The position numbers and the translations under genes were made by a program. Below the pieces are notes generated by a model that searched no databases, had not been told where the DNA came from, and worked only from the letters and a program-made list of their open reading frames with translations. This document shows, piece after piece, positions 8,516 to 16,834 of a stretch of DNA of 64,000 nucleotides. Location: the NCBI GenBank assembly GCA_965250115.1, contig CBDFNJ010000002.1:372001-436000 (forward strand), given 5' to 3'. Within the stretch, counting starts at the first letter, position 1. The number at the start of each line of letters is the position of its first letter. This DNA comes from CBDFHB01 sp965250115 (GTDB lineage Bacteria; Acidobacteriota; Vicinamibacteria; Marinacidobacterales; SMYC01).

Positions 8516-10359
8516 AAGTAGATTTCCAGGAACTCCAAGATCTTTTCGACATAGGCCCAGGCAGCTTCCGGATGGAGATCGTGCCGGTAGGTAGCGCGAG
8601 CCTCGGAACGCTTGAACATGAGCTCGACCAAGGGGTATTTCGGCCTGTTACGGAGGGCGTTCGTGAAGGGTTGCTTCGCGCTGTAGGGAACGAGCGGGTA
8701 GTCCTCTCCATGAAAGGTGAGAAGGGGAGTCTGGATCTGATCCACGAGATGACTCGGGGACAGACTCCGGTAGAGCTCGAGGTTTCCGGCGAGGGGTCCG
8801 ATCTCGCGCTCGAGGTAACTCCTTCCCTCCGCGTTCGTCTCTCGATAGAGCAGTTCCAAATCGGGCATCCCGACGGCTTCGATGGCGCAGGCGAAGAGGT
8901 CGGGGTGGCGCGCGATCGCTGCGAGCGTCAGAAAGCCCCCGTAACTCACGCCCCAGATTCCGGCGCGGTCGCTTCCAATCTCCGGGCGGTCCCGAACGAG
9001 GCGCGTGCCCACGATTAGATCCTGCAGATCTCCGCGGCCCCAGTCGCGGTCGTTCAGACGTTCGAACTCGACTCCGAAGCCGCTCGAGCCACGCACGTTC
9101 GGCGCGAAGACTGCGTAGCCGCGTTGTACGAGGAGCTGCGCGAAGGGATGCCAGCCGTTGGCCCACTGGGAAGTTGGTCCGCCGTGCGGTCGAACGAGCA
9201 GTGGGACCGGGCTCTCGGCGCTCGCTTCCTCAGGCAGGTAGAAGTAGCTAGTAATCTCACGACCGTCGAAGCTGCGAAAGCGGACGAGCTCGGGGCGCGC
9301 CATTCTTCGGACGTCCAGATCGGGTGGAAGCGTGTCGCTCACGCGTTCTCTGCCGCCTTCGACGAGGTAGGCCCAGATGTCGCGCGGGTAGTTCCACGCT
9401 TCGAACAAGGCGAGCACCGCGGAGCCATCGGGCCGCCACACCGGATGGCGATGCACTCCATTGCGCAAGGTCAAGGTGCGCTCGCTCGCCTTCTCGAAGT
9501 CGTGGAGCTTGAGCTTCATGTCGCCGTCGCGGTTCTCGATGTAGGCGAGGTAGCGCCCGTCGGGGCTATAGACGGGCTCGGTTAGCTCGAAGTCGGATGT
9601 AACCACGAGCTGCGGAACACCGCCTTGGGGAGGCACCCAAAAGATGGACTTTCTTCCCGGCTCCTCGGAGACAAAGACGAGATGGCTCCCGTCGGGCGAC
9701 CACCTCGCGCCGAAGGCGTCGCCGCCGAAGCTTTCCGGAAGGGGGCGGTGGAGCTCTCCGGTCTCGACGGTCACGATGCCGATGCGCCGATCCGCATGAT
9801 GACCCGCGTCGAGCGTCACGGCGATCCGTTTGCCGTCAGGCGACCAGCGGGGGTCTTCTTCGTCGAAGGGCTCCTCGGAGAGCGCCCTTGCTTCGCCCCC
9901 CCTTGCGGGAATCGTCCAGAGATCCCAGCCGGTCTCGGCATCCGCGCGCGCGGCGAGAAAGGCGATGTGTTTCCCGTCGGGAGAAAAACGCGGCCTTCGA
10001 TCCTGGCCGGCGTGGCGCGTGAGACGTCTGGGATTCTCGCCGTTCGGATCCGAAACGTAGATGTGCCAATCGCCGCGGCGACCCGACGCGAAGGCGATCG
10101 CATCGCCACTCGGTGACCAATCCACCTCGCGCTCGGCGATCCCCGTGCTCGTCGCAATGACGTGTCCGGCCTCACCGTTTCCTGGAGCGAACCAGATGGT
10201 TTCCTTGCCGAGTACGGACATCGAGACCGCGACCTGCTTTCCGTCGGGCGCGACGGCGAAGTCGGAGATGACCGGAGTCCGCAGGATGTGGGGAATGGTC
10301 AGAAGCTGGTCGGGCTGGATTTGGAGAAGGAGCGCCAAGCCGAGTAGCGTAACGTGCAC
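8512..10359 (-). CDS. S9 family prolyl-oligopeptidase-like peptidase with TolB-type beta-propeller
   Basis: 615 aa. A short hydrophobic N-terminus (MHVTLLGLALLLQ) suggests export. Residues about 30-340 are a beta-propeller of repeated SPDGK or SPDGSH WD40-like (PD40) motifs. The C-terminal alpha/beta-hydrolase carries LLVRPHGGP (oxyanion region), the nucleophile elbow GVSYGGF, an Asp candidate in HGEDYPLVPYSA and a His candidate in RHDLHPEAAW. This is the layout of S9C acylaminoacyl or dipeptidyl peptidases. It starts with GTG, 9 bases after the BoxR-like gene, and overlaps serA by 4 bases, so it is co-transcribed. No obvious link to benzoate metabolism. Confidence 0.9.
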   Translation of the reverse strand: MHVTLLGLALLLQIQPDQLLTIPHILRTPVISDFAVAPDGKQVAVSMSVLGKETIWFAPGNGEAGHVIATSTGIAEREVDWSPSGDAIAFASGRRGDWHIYVSDPNGENPRRLTRHAGQDRRPRFSPDGKHIAFLAARADAETGWDLWTIPARGGEARALSEEPFDEEDPRWSPDGKRIAVTLDAGHHADRRIGIVTVETGELHRPLPESFGGDAFGARWSPDGSHLVFVSEEPGRKSIFWVPPQGGVPQLVVTSDFELTEPVYSPDGRYLAYIENRDGDMKLKLHDFEKASERTLTLRNGVHRHPVWRPDGSAVLALFEAWNYPRDIWAYLVEGGRERVSDTLPPDLDVRRMARPELVRFRSFDGREITSYFYLPEEASAESPVPLLVRPHGGPTSQWANGWHPFAQLLVQRGYAVFAPNVRGSSGFGVEFERLNDRDWGRGDLQDLIVGTRLVRDRPEIGSDRAGIWGVSYGGFLTLAAIARHPDLFACAIEAVGMPDLELLYRETNAEGRSYLEREIGPLAGNLELYRSLSPSHLVDQIQTPLLTFHGEDYPLVPYSAKQPFTNALRNRPKYPLVELMFKRSEARATYRHDLHPEAAWAYVEKILEFLEIYL

Positions 10360-10368
10360 AACGAGATT

Positions 10369-11097
10369 CTACTTCAGAGATCGAAGAACCTCGCGCGCCA
10401 CGCTCCCAGGCGTCCGCTCACTCGTGTCGACGGTGATCTCGGCCTCGCGATACAGGCGCTCGCGGTCGCGAAGCAAGAGCCTGAGCTCGGCGAGCGGATC
10501 GGCTCGGCCGGCCATGGGTCGACGATCGCCCTGCGCCGCGACTCTGGAAAGGTGAAGCTCGGGTCGGGCCTGCAGCCAGACCGTGACCGCGCTGCCGCTC
10601 AGCAGATCGAACGTCCCGCGATCGGTCACGAGGCTTCCGCCGGTGGCGAGCACCGCGGCTCTTCCCGTCGATACGAATCGGCTGAGGACTTCGCGCTCGA
10701 GCCTGCGGTAGTAGCCCTCTCCGTGAAGGGCGAAAATCTCCTCGCGCCCGAGGCCGGCCTCGTTCTCGATCAAGGAGTCCAGTTCGACGAAGGGCCGCGC
10801 TAGAAGCCGGGCGAGCTCGGGTCCAACTGTGCTCTTGCCCGCGCCGCGCAGACCGATCAATGCCACGAGCTGTCGCCGAGAATCCGGTCGGACGACCTCC
10901 TCGATCGGAACCGCGAGCGCGCGAGTCAGCTCGTAGAGCCTGGCAATGGAGATGTTGCCCCGGCCCGCCTCGAGCAGCGAGACGTAGCGTGGCGACAGCC
11001 CAGCAAGCTTGGCCAGTCGATCCTGGCTCAGACCGCGCAGAAGGCGACGCGCACGGAGCTTCTGCCCCAACTCTCTCAGATAGCTTCCAGTATCCAC
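10369..11097 (-). CDS. boxR: BoxR-type transcriptional regulator: XRE helix-turn-helix fused to shikimate-kinase-like domain
   Basis: 242 aa. Residues 8-60 are an XRE helix-turn-helix (LRGLSQDRLAKLAGLSPRYVS) and residues about 76-240 are a shikimate-kinase-like fold with P-loop GLRGAGKST (82-90). That fusion is the hallmark of BoxR/BzdR regulators, which repress benzoyl-CoA genes and use benzoyl-CoA as inducer through the kinase-like domain. The gene is divergent from boxC-boxB, which settles the family over an ordinary shikimate kinase. The intervening 266 bases hold TGCA boxes. It heads a reverse-strand run with the S9 peptidase and serA. DNA binding and ligand are inferred from family and context. 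Confidence 0.9.
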   Translation of the reverse strand: MDTGSYLRELGQKLRARRLLRGLSQDRLAKLAGLSPRYVSLLEAGRGNISIARLYELTRALAVPIEEVVRPDSRRQLVALIGLRGAGKSTVGPELARLLARPFVELDSLIENEAGLGREEIFALHGEGYYRRLEREVLSRFVSTGRAAVLATGGSLVTDRGTFDLLSGSAVTVWLQARPELHLSRVAAQGDRRPMAGRADPLAELRLLLRDRERLYREAEITVDTSERTPGSVAREVLRSLK

Positions 11098-11131
11098 TCT
11101 TAGTGCTCACTCGCCTCTTCCATCAGTGTCG

Positions 11132-11290
11132 CGGGGCCCCACCTTCTTTTGCAACGCGCCCGACCTCTGGCCGGGCTAGCCCTCCGCTCGGCAAGCTCGC
11201 TGCGGAAGGCGGCACGACTCCTCGCTTCGGAGCTCGGCTTCGCCTCGCCCTGCGCTCGCGCTGACGGCTCCGGCTCGTTCGCCCTCTCCA
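11132..11290 (-). repeat. dispersed intergenic repeat, copy 2 (with extra internal segment)
   Basis: Inverted relative to the copy at 3353-3460. It shares the GGGGCCCCACCTT end, GCAACGCGCCCG, and the GGGCTAGCCCTCCGCTCG and CGCTGACGGCT blocks, but carries about 60 additional bases between the last two blocks. It lies in the boxR-boxC divergent spacer, on the boxR side of the TGCA boxes. Confidence 0.72.
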
Positions 11291-11293
11291 TCA

Positions 11294-11339
11294 TGCACTA
11301 TAATACCTATTAGTATGCTTAGGCAAGTAGTATAATGCA
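11294..11339. promoter_or_regulatory. putative divergent box promoter and BoxR operator
   Basis: AT-rich island in GC-rich DNA between boxR and boxC. TGCA occurs at 11294-11297 and 11336-11339, embedded in an imperfect inverted repeat (ATGCACTATAATAC against ATGCATTATACTAC on the other strand). TATAAT hexamers occur at 11299-11304 and 11331-11336; no convincing -35 was found. BzdR/BoxR operators are known to contain TGCA repeats. A GGAGGG lies 4 bases before the boxC ATG. Confidence 0.6.
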
Positions 11340-11363
11340 TATTCACAGTCCACGGAGGGATTG

Positions 11364-13001
11364 ATGGAACCCATTCAGTTCGAGACACATCCGAGCCGGT
11401 ATCGGCACTGGAGGCTCGAGACGGACGGCGAGGTCGCGACGCTCACCATGGATACCCAGGAGGACGGCGGTCTTCGTCCCGGCTATCAGCTCAAGCTCAA
11501 TAGCTACGACCTCGGAGTGGACATCGAGCTCGCGGACGCCGTCGAGCGGTTGCGCTTCGAGCACCCGGAGGTCAAGGCCGTCGTGATCGCGAGTGGCAAG
11601 GATCGCATCTTTTCCGCGGGCGCCAACATTTATATGTTGGCGGGCTCGACGCACTCATTCAAAGTCAATTTCTGCAAGTTCACGAACGAAACCCGCATCG
11701 GAATCGAGGAAGCGAGCCGCGAGTCCGGTCAGAAGTATTTGGCCGCTTTGAACGGGATCACCTCGGGCGGCGGGTACGAGCTAGCACTCGCCGCCGACGA
11801 GATCCTGCTCGTCGATGATGGCAACGCGGCCGTGGCGCTTCCCGAGGCGCCCCTACTTGCGGTTCTGCCGGGAACGGGAGGACTGACCCGCCTCGTGGAC
11901 AAACGGATGGTGCGCCGGGACCGGGCAGACGTTTTCTCGACTCTCGTCGAAGGCATCAAAGGAAAGCGCGCCAAGGAGTGGAAGCTGGTCGACGAGGTCG
12001 TCTCCCGAACGAAGTTCGACGCGAAGATCGCGGAGCGTGCGCAAGCGCTCGCCGCGACGTCGAAGCGTCACGGGAAGGGAGACGGTGTCGAACTAGCGCC
12101 GCTTGTGGCCACGCGGACCGAAACGAAGCTCGACTATCCGCACGTGAGCGTCACGATCGACCCGGCGAAGCGCTGCGCCGATATCGTGGTCCGAGGACCG
12201 GGCGACGGCGAGCTCGATACTGTCGAGGCTATCCACGCGAAGGGCGTCGACTTCTGGCCGCTCGCCATGGCGCGCGAGCTCGACGATGCTCTGCTCCATC
12301 TGCGATTCAACCACAGCCGCGTCGGTCTTTTCCTCCTCCGCACCGAAGGTGATCCCGAGAAAGTTCTCGAAGTCGACGCCACCCTCGATCGGCTCTCGGA
12401 CGAATGGCTCCTGCGAGAGATCCTTCTCAAAATGCGCCGCGTCTTCAAACGATTGGACCAAACCGCGCGTAGCCTCTTCGCCTTCATCGAGCCCGGGTCC
12501 TGTTTCTCGGGAAGCCTCCTCGAGCTCGCGCTTGCCGCCGATCGAAGCTACATGCTTGAGGATCCGGAGCGGCCGGTTGCGATCGGCGCTGGTCCACTCA
12601 ACGAGAAGTGGTTTCCAATGGGAAACGGCCTCTCGCGTCTCGAAACGCGCTTTCTTGGCGAGCGTGAGACCCTCGAGAAAGTTCGTGCACACCGTGGGCT
12701 CATAGATACGGAAGAGGCCCTAGACCTCGGACTCGTGACTTTCGCTCCCGACGAGCTGGACTGGGACGACGAGGTGCGTATTGCTTGCGAAGAGCGCTGC
12801 GGGTTTTCTCCCGATGCGATGACCGGAATGGAGGCGTCGCTCCGTTTCGCAGGACCGGAGACGATGGAGACGAAGATTTTCGGCCGCCTCACCGCCTGGC
12901 AGAACTGGATTTTTCAACGTCCCAATGCCGTGGGTGAGAAGGGCGCGCTCACGCTCTACGGCAAGCAGAGCTTGCCTGAATTCGACTGGAGGAGGACCTA
13001 G
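11364..13001 (+). CDS. boxC: 2,3-epoxybenzoyl-CoA dihydrolase / benzoyl-CoA-dihydrodiol lyase BoxC
   Basis: 545 aa, the length expected for BoxC. It hydrolytically opens the ring of 2,3-epoxybenzoyl-CoA to 3,4-dehydroadipyl-CoA semialdehyde and formate. The N-terminal half is a crotonase fold (KAVVIASGKDRIFSAGANIYMLAG oxyanion region, NGITSGGGYELALAADEIL, LPEAPLLAVLPGTGGLTRL); the second half is a divergent crotonase repeat characteristic of this family (GPLNEKWFPMGNGLSRLETRF). ATG at 11364 is preferred over TTG at 11361 because the GGAGGG is only 1 base from the latter. boxB follows after 5 bases. The formate it releases could feed the formate dehydrogenase encoded 15 kb away, an inference. 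Confidence 0.94.
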   Translation: MEPIQFETHPSRYRHWRLETDGEVATLTMDTQEDGGLRPGYQLKLNSYDLGVDIELADAVERLRFEHPEVKAVVIASGKDRIFSAGANIYMLAGSTHSFKVNFCKFTNETRIGIEEASRESGQKYLAALNGITSGGGYELALAADEILLVDDGNAAVALPEAPLLAVLPGTGGLTRLVDKRMVRRDRADVFSTLVEGIKGKRAKEWKLVDEVVSRTKFDAKIAERAQALAATSKRHGKGDGVELAPLVATRTETKLDYPHVSVTIDPAKRCADIVVRGPGDGELDTVEAIHAKGVDFWPLAMARELDDALLHLRFNHSRVGLFLLRTEGDPEKVLEVDATLDRLSDEWLLREILLKMRRVFKRLDQTARSLFAFIEPGSCFSGSLLELALAADRSYMLEDPERPVAIGAGPLNEKWFPMGNGLSRLETRFLGERETLEKVRAHRGLIDTEEALDLGLVTFAPDELDWDDEVRIACEERCGFSPDAMTGMEASLRFAGPETMETKIFGRLTAWQNWIFQRPNAVGEKGALTLYGKQSLPEFDWRRT

Positions 13002-13006
13002 CGACC

Positions 13007-14413
13007 ATGGAGCTTCACGAGAAGATTCCGAACAACGTCAACCTCTCCGCCGATCCGAAGCTCAAGAGAGCTCTGGAGAAGTGGCAACCGCACTTCATCG
13101 ACTGGTGGATGGAGATGGGCCCCGAGGGATTCCAGAAGAACGATGTCTTCCTTCGGACCGCCATCTCGGTGGAGCCGAGCGGGTGGGCCCACTACGACTA
13201 CGTCAAGATGCCGGACTACCGATGGGGGATCTTCCTCGTCCCCCACGCGCCCGATCGCAAGATCGGCTTCGGGGACAACGAGGGCGAGCCGGTCTGGCAA
13301 GAGGTGCCGGGGGAGTTCCGCACTCAGTTGCGTCGGCTCATCGTCACCCAGGGCGACACCGAGCCCGCGAGTGTCGAGCAGCAGCGTCAGCTGGGAAAAA
13401 CCGCTCCGAGCCTCTACGATCTGCGCAACCTGTTCCAAGTCAACGTCGAGGAGGGACGCCACCTCTGGGCGATGGTCTATCTTCTGCACTCGTACTTCGG
13501 CCGCGACGGCCGCGAGGAGGCGGAGGAGCTCCTCGAGCGTCGCTCCGGCAACGAAGACAAGCCGCGCATTCTCGCGGCCTTCAACGAGCCCTGCGACGAC
13601 TGGCTGAACTACTACATGTTCACCATGTTCGCGGACCGCGACGGGAAGTATCAGCTCCTCGCCCTTGCGGAGAGCGGATTCGATCCGCTGGCTCGAACGA
13701 CGAAGTTCATGCTCACCGAAGAAGCCTTCCACATGTCGGTCGGTGAGACGGGCGTCGGACGTATCATCGAGCGAACGGCAGGCTTGATGAGGGAACATCG
13801 TACAGACGACGTGCGCAAGCACGGCGGGATGGACCTCCCCACTATTCAGAAGTATCTGAACTTTTGGGCGAGCGCTTCCATCGACCTCTTCGGTGGTGAG
13901 ATCTCGACGAACGCCGCGCAGTACTTCGCGGCCGGCCTCAAGGGACGGAATCACGAAGAGAGCTACCAGGAGCACGAGGCGCTTCAGGGCGCCTACAAGA
14001 TGACTGTGCCCGAGGACGGAGGGCTCGTAGAGAAGGAAGTGCCTTTGCGCAACGTCATGAACGAGATTCTGCGTGACGACTATCTGGCCGACTGCCAGCG
14101 CGGTGTCGATCGTTGGAACAAAGTCCTCCACGAGGCCGGGATTCCCGATCGCTTGACGATGCCCAATCGGCGCTTTCATCGCGAAATCGGTATCTACGCC
14201 GGGCTTCACTGCACCCCGGAGGGAAGTCTGATAACCGAGGAAGGGTGGAGTCGGAAGCGGAACGAGTGGCTGCCGTCGGACAACGACCAAGCCTACTTGA
14301 AGACGCTGATGTACAACGTCGACGAGCCAGGGAAGATCGCGAACTGGATCGCGCCACCGAAACAAGGGGTCAAGGGCCGGCCGTTCGACTTCGAATACGT
14401 CCGGAAAAGCTAG
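13007..14413 (+). CDS. boxB: benzoyl-CoA 2,3-epoxidase, oxygenase component BoxB
   Basis: 468 aa, close to characterised BoxB. This di-iron oxygenase adds O2 across the ring of benzoyl-CoA to give the 2,3-epoxide. Two ExxH di-iron motifs are visible: E149xxH152 in VEEGRHLWAM and E239xxH242 in LTEEAFHMSV, at positions nearly equal to known BoxB ligands. FRxQLRRLIVTQGDTEPASVEQQ and NYYMFTMFADRDGKYQL are also family stretches. It is 5 bases behind boxC and 20 bases ahead of the thiolase. The reductase partner BoxA, benzoate-CoA ligase and BoxD aldehyde dehydrogenase are not in the window, so electron supply must come from elsewhere. Confidence 0.94.
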   Translation: MELHEKIPNNVNLSADPKLKRALEKWQPHFIDWWMEMGPEGFQKNDVFLRTAISVEPSGWAHYDYVKMPDYRWGIFLVPHAPDRKIGFGDNEGEPVWQEVPGEFRTQLRRLIVTQGDTEPASVEQQRQLGKTAPSLYDLRNLFQVNVEEGRHLWAMVYLLHSYFGRDGREEAEELLERRSGNEDKPRILAAFNEPCDDWLNYYMFTMFADRDGKYQLLALAESGFDPLARTTKFMLTEEAFHMSVGETGVGRIIERTAGLMREHRTDDVRKHGGMDLPTIQKYLNFWASASIDLFGGEISTNAAQYFAAGLKGRNHEESYQEHEALQGAYKMTVPEDGGLVEKEVPLRNVMNEILRDDYLADCQRGVDRWNKVLHEAGIPDRLTMPNRRFHREIGIYAGLHCTPEGSLITEEGWSRKRNEWLPSDNDQAYLKTLMYNVDEPGKIANWIAPPKQGVKGRPFDFEYVRKS

Positions 14414-14433
14414 GTTGGGCTAAATTGACTGAC

Positions 14434-15618
14434 ATGGCAAAGAACATCGTCCTCGCCGGCGCCGTTAGAACACCCATTGGAAAATTCGGTGGCGCGATGA
14501 AATCACTCCAGGCGGCGGACCTCGGGGTAGTGGCAGCCAAGGGCGCGCTCGCAAAGAGCGGCGTTCCCGCCGAGGCCGTCGATGAAGTGATTTTCGGCAA
14601 CGGCCGGCAGGCGGGAGTCCGGCCGAACGTCGCCCGGCAAGTGTCCTACCGTTCGGGACTCGGAGAGAGAGTTCCCGCCTATACCATCAACAAAGCCTGT
14701 GGATCGAGCCTGAAGGCCATCATCAACGCCTATGGCGCTATTGCACTCGGCGACGCCGACGTCATTCTGGCTGGTGGCGCCGAGAGCATGAGTAACACCC
14801 CTTATCTCCTGCTTGACGCCCGCTGGGGACAGAAGCTCGGACATTCCGAAGTCGTCGACGGCATGTATCGTGACGGCTTCCTCTGCCCGCTCTGTAACGA
14901 GCTCATGGGAGCGACGGCGGAGAACCTCGTGGATCTGCACGGCATTTCCCGCGAGGAGTGCGATCGCTACGCGATGGAGACCCAGCATCGGTGCGAGAAA
15001 GCGCGGAAGAGCGGAAGGTTCGACGATGAGATCGTTCCCGTGGAAGTCGCTGGGCGCAAGGGAGAGATTCAGGTTATCGAAAAAGACGAGCACCCCCGCG
15101 GCGGGATGACGATGGAGAGTCTCCGAAAGCTCCCGCCGGTTTTTCGAAAGGATGGTGTCGTCCATGCCGGCAACTCGTCCGGCATCACCGATGGCGCGGC
15201 CGCCGTGATGGTGTTGGGCGAAGACCGGGCCGAGGCCCTCGGCGTCGAGCCCATGGCGCGTGTCGCCGGCTACGCTTCGGCTGGCGTCGATCCCGCCATC
15301 ATGGGGGTCGGTCCGGTTCCCGCGATCCGCAAGTTGCTCGACAGAACCGGACTCTCGCTCGAGGACATCGACCTCATCGAGCTGAACGAGGCTTTCGCCG
15401 CCCAGGTGATTGCGTGCCACCGAGAGCTCGGCTTCGACCTCTCTCGCATCAACGTCAATGGCGGTGCCATCGCGCTCGGCCATCCCATCGGAGCGACCGG
15501 AGCTCGCATCGTCGTGACGCTCGTGCACGAGATGCGCAGGCGAAAGGTGAAGCGTGGACTCGCGACTCTCTGCATCAGCGGCGGTATGGGTCTGGCTCTA
15601 CTCCTCGAAGCGTTGTAG
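14434..15618 (+). CDS. acetyl-CoA C-acyltransferase (thiolase)
   Basis: 394 aa. The acyl-accepting Cys is in INKACGSSLKAI (about residue 88), NEAFAAQ and GGAIALGHPIGATGARI carry the catalytic His region, and CISGGMG at the C-terminus carries the second Cys. Thiolases cleave 3-oxoacyl-CoA or condense two acetyl-CoA. The frame is open upstream to 14113, inside boxB, but the ATG at 14434 begins the conserved KNIVLAGAVRTPIGKF. It is 20 bases after boxB, so a role as 3-oxoadipyl-CoA thiolase at the end of the box pathway is a reasonable guess; acetoacetyl-CoA thiolase cannot be excluded. Confidence 0.92.
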   Translation: MAKNIVLAGAVRTPIGKFGGAMKSLQAADLGVVAAKGALAKSGVPAEAVDEVIFGNGRQAGVRPNVARQVSYRSGLGERVPAYTINKACGSSLKAIINAYGAIALGDADVILAGGAESMSNTPYLLLDARWGQKLGHSEVVDGMYRDGFLCPLCNELMGATAENLVDLHGISREECDRYAMETQHRCEKARKSGRFDDEIVPVEVAGRKGEIQVIEKDEHPRGGMTMESLRKLPPVFRKDGVVHAGNSSGITDGAAAVMVLGEDRAEALGVEPMARVAGYASAGVDPAIMGVGPVPAIRKLLDRTGLSLEDIDLIELNEAFAAQVIACHRELGFDLSRINVNGGAIALGHPIGATGARIVVTLVHEMRRRKVKRGLATLCISGGMGLALLLEAL

Positions 15619-16002
15619 TTCTCACGCGTAGGATTACATCCCGACTGGGGTACGTCGTACTTCCTGACACGAATGGCGCGCGCCGAGGTCGCGCGAGATC
15701 TCATTTTTACGGGCCGTTTGATCGACGCCGAGAAAGCTCGGGAGCTAGGCTTGGTGAACTGGGTCGTTGCTCTAGAGGAGCTCGATGCGTTCGCCCGGAG
15801 ACGGATCGAAGAGCTGCTGGACGCGGCGCCGCTATCGATTCGAACCGCCAAGGAAACGATCGCGCGCGCCGAGATCGCCACCCTGGGAGAGATTCTGGAT
15901 GTCGAGGAGCGAGCTCAGCTCGCCTGCTTCCGAACCGAGGACGCCCTCGAGGGCGTTCGCGCTTTCGGTGATAAACGACGTCCCTCGTTCAAGGGGAGAT
16001 AG
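15619..16002 (+). pseudogene. enoyl-CoA hydratase/isomerase, C-terminal remnant
   Basis: Directly after the thiolase stop the frame reads FSRVGLHPDWGTSYFLTR and then RDLIFTGRLIDAEKARELGLVN, which is the second half of a crotonase-family protein from the GLHPDWG motif onward. The N-terminal half with the CoA-binding oxyanion GG is absent, and homology begins at the first codon after the thiolase stop. A start at the ATG 15673 would give only 109 aa. A deletion that joined the thiolase gene to the middle of an enoyl-CoA hydratase explains the layout. Enoyl-CoA hydratase would be expected in the lower box pathway. Not thought to be active alone. Confidence 0.82.
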
Positions 16003-16026
16003 CCGTTCCGCTCGTGCACCGGCCTT

Positions 16027-16827
16027 TTAGATCTGCATCGCCTTCGCAAACGCCAGCTGGACGACTTCCTCGGAATCGATGTCGGAGACGAGCACGCAGG
16101 TGACCTCGCCCTCCTGCCAGAAGACGAGCGTGATCTCGTTCACGCGGTAGATGTAGAAGTCGATTTCGTTATGGGTACGGAGCTCACGCTCGCCGGAAAG
16201 CTCGGAAACGTGTCCGGGGTACATCTGGCAGATCAGCCGACGCCCGTCGGGGCTCTGGTAAACGAAGAAGGCGCTCCGGCGGCCAGCGACTTCATGCACG
16301 CGGCCGCCGCGCACAGCGTAGTTCATCATCGCGAGATCGAAGACGCGGGTGTCGAATGAGATGCTCTGATCCTCGAAGAACTGCTCCATTTCCTCGGTGC
16401 TGGAGGTCTCGAGCTCGAGCTCCATCCTGCCCGTGCGATAGAGTCGGTAGTCTTCCGCGACGGCGGTGGGGATGTCCTCCACGTCCCCGAAGAAAAACAA
16501 CCAGGCCGCTGCTGCCACCGCGGCTACCATCGCCGCCGCTCCGGCCCGCCAGATCCATCGAGCCGTCGGGGAGGTCGCGGCGGCCCGCGTGCCGCCGTCT
16601 TCCAGGTCGAGCATCTCATCGATGCGGTCTCGCAGCTCGTCTGGAACGTCTTCTTTCGGAGCCCGTTTGGCGACGTCCTGCTTTATCCACCGCAGCGTCT
16701 CGAGCTCCTGCCGGCAACGTTCGCAGGTGGCGACGTGCGCTTCCACGCGCGTACGCAGCTCGTCTCCGACCCGGCCGTCGAGGAGTTCCTGCAGCTCGTC
16801 GTCGTAGTGAGAAGTGTGCTCGGTCAT
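16027..16827 (-). CDS. anti-sigma factor with zinc-finger (zf-HC2) domain
   Basis: 266 aa. The N-terminus (MTEHTSHYDDELQELLDGR, then HVATCERCRQELETL) is a zf-HC2 anti-sigma domain with the HxxxCxxC zinc ligands. A single membrane segment (WRAGAAAMVAAVAAAAWLFFF, about 115-135) is followed by an extracytoplasmic domain of about 130 residues (VHEVAGRRSAFFVYQSPDGRRLICQMY). The ATG at 16827 is chosen over the longer frame at 16887 because it begins the domain and lies 8 bases after the sigma-factor stop. It would hold its cognate ECF sigma factor at the membrane. Its partner upstream is interrupted by a stop codon. Confidence 0.88.
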   Translation of the reverse strand: MTEHTSHYDDELQELLDGRVGDELRTRVEAHVATCERCRQELETLRWIKQDVAKRAPKEDVPDELRDRIDEMLDLEDGGTRAAATSPTARWIWRAGAAAMVAAVAAAAWLFFFGDVEDIPTAVAEDYRLYRTGRMELELETSSTEEMEQFFEDQSISFDTRVFDLAMMNYAVRGGRVHEVAGRRSAFFVYQSPDGRRLICQMYPGHVSELSGERELRTHNEIDFYIYRVNEITLVFWQEGEVTCVLVSDIDSEEVVQLAFAKAMQI

Positions 16828-16834
16828 TCGTCTG

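Noticed and set aside
8512..10359. TolB translocation protein because of the propeller motifs
   Set aside because: The C-terminal alpha/beta-hydrolase with GVSYGGF shows an S9 peptidase.
10369..11097. ordinary shikimate kinase aroK
   Set aside because: The XRE helix-turn-helix fusion and divergence from boxC-boxB identify a BoxR-type regulator.
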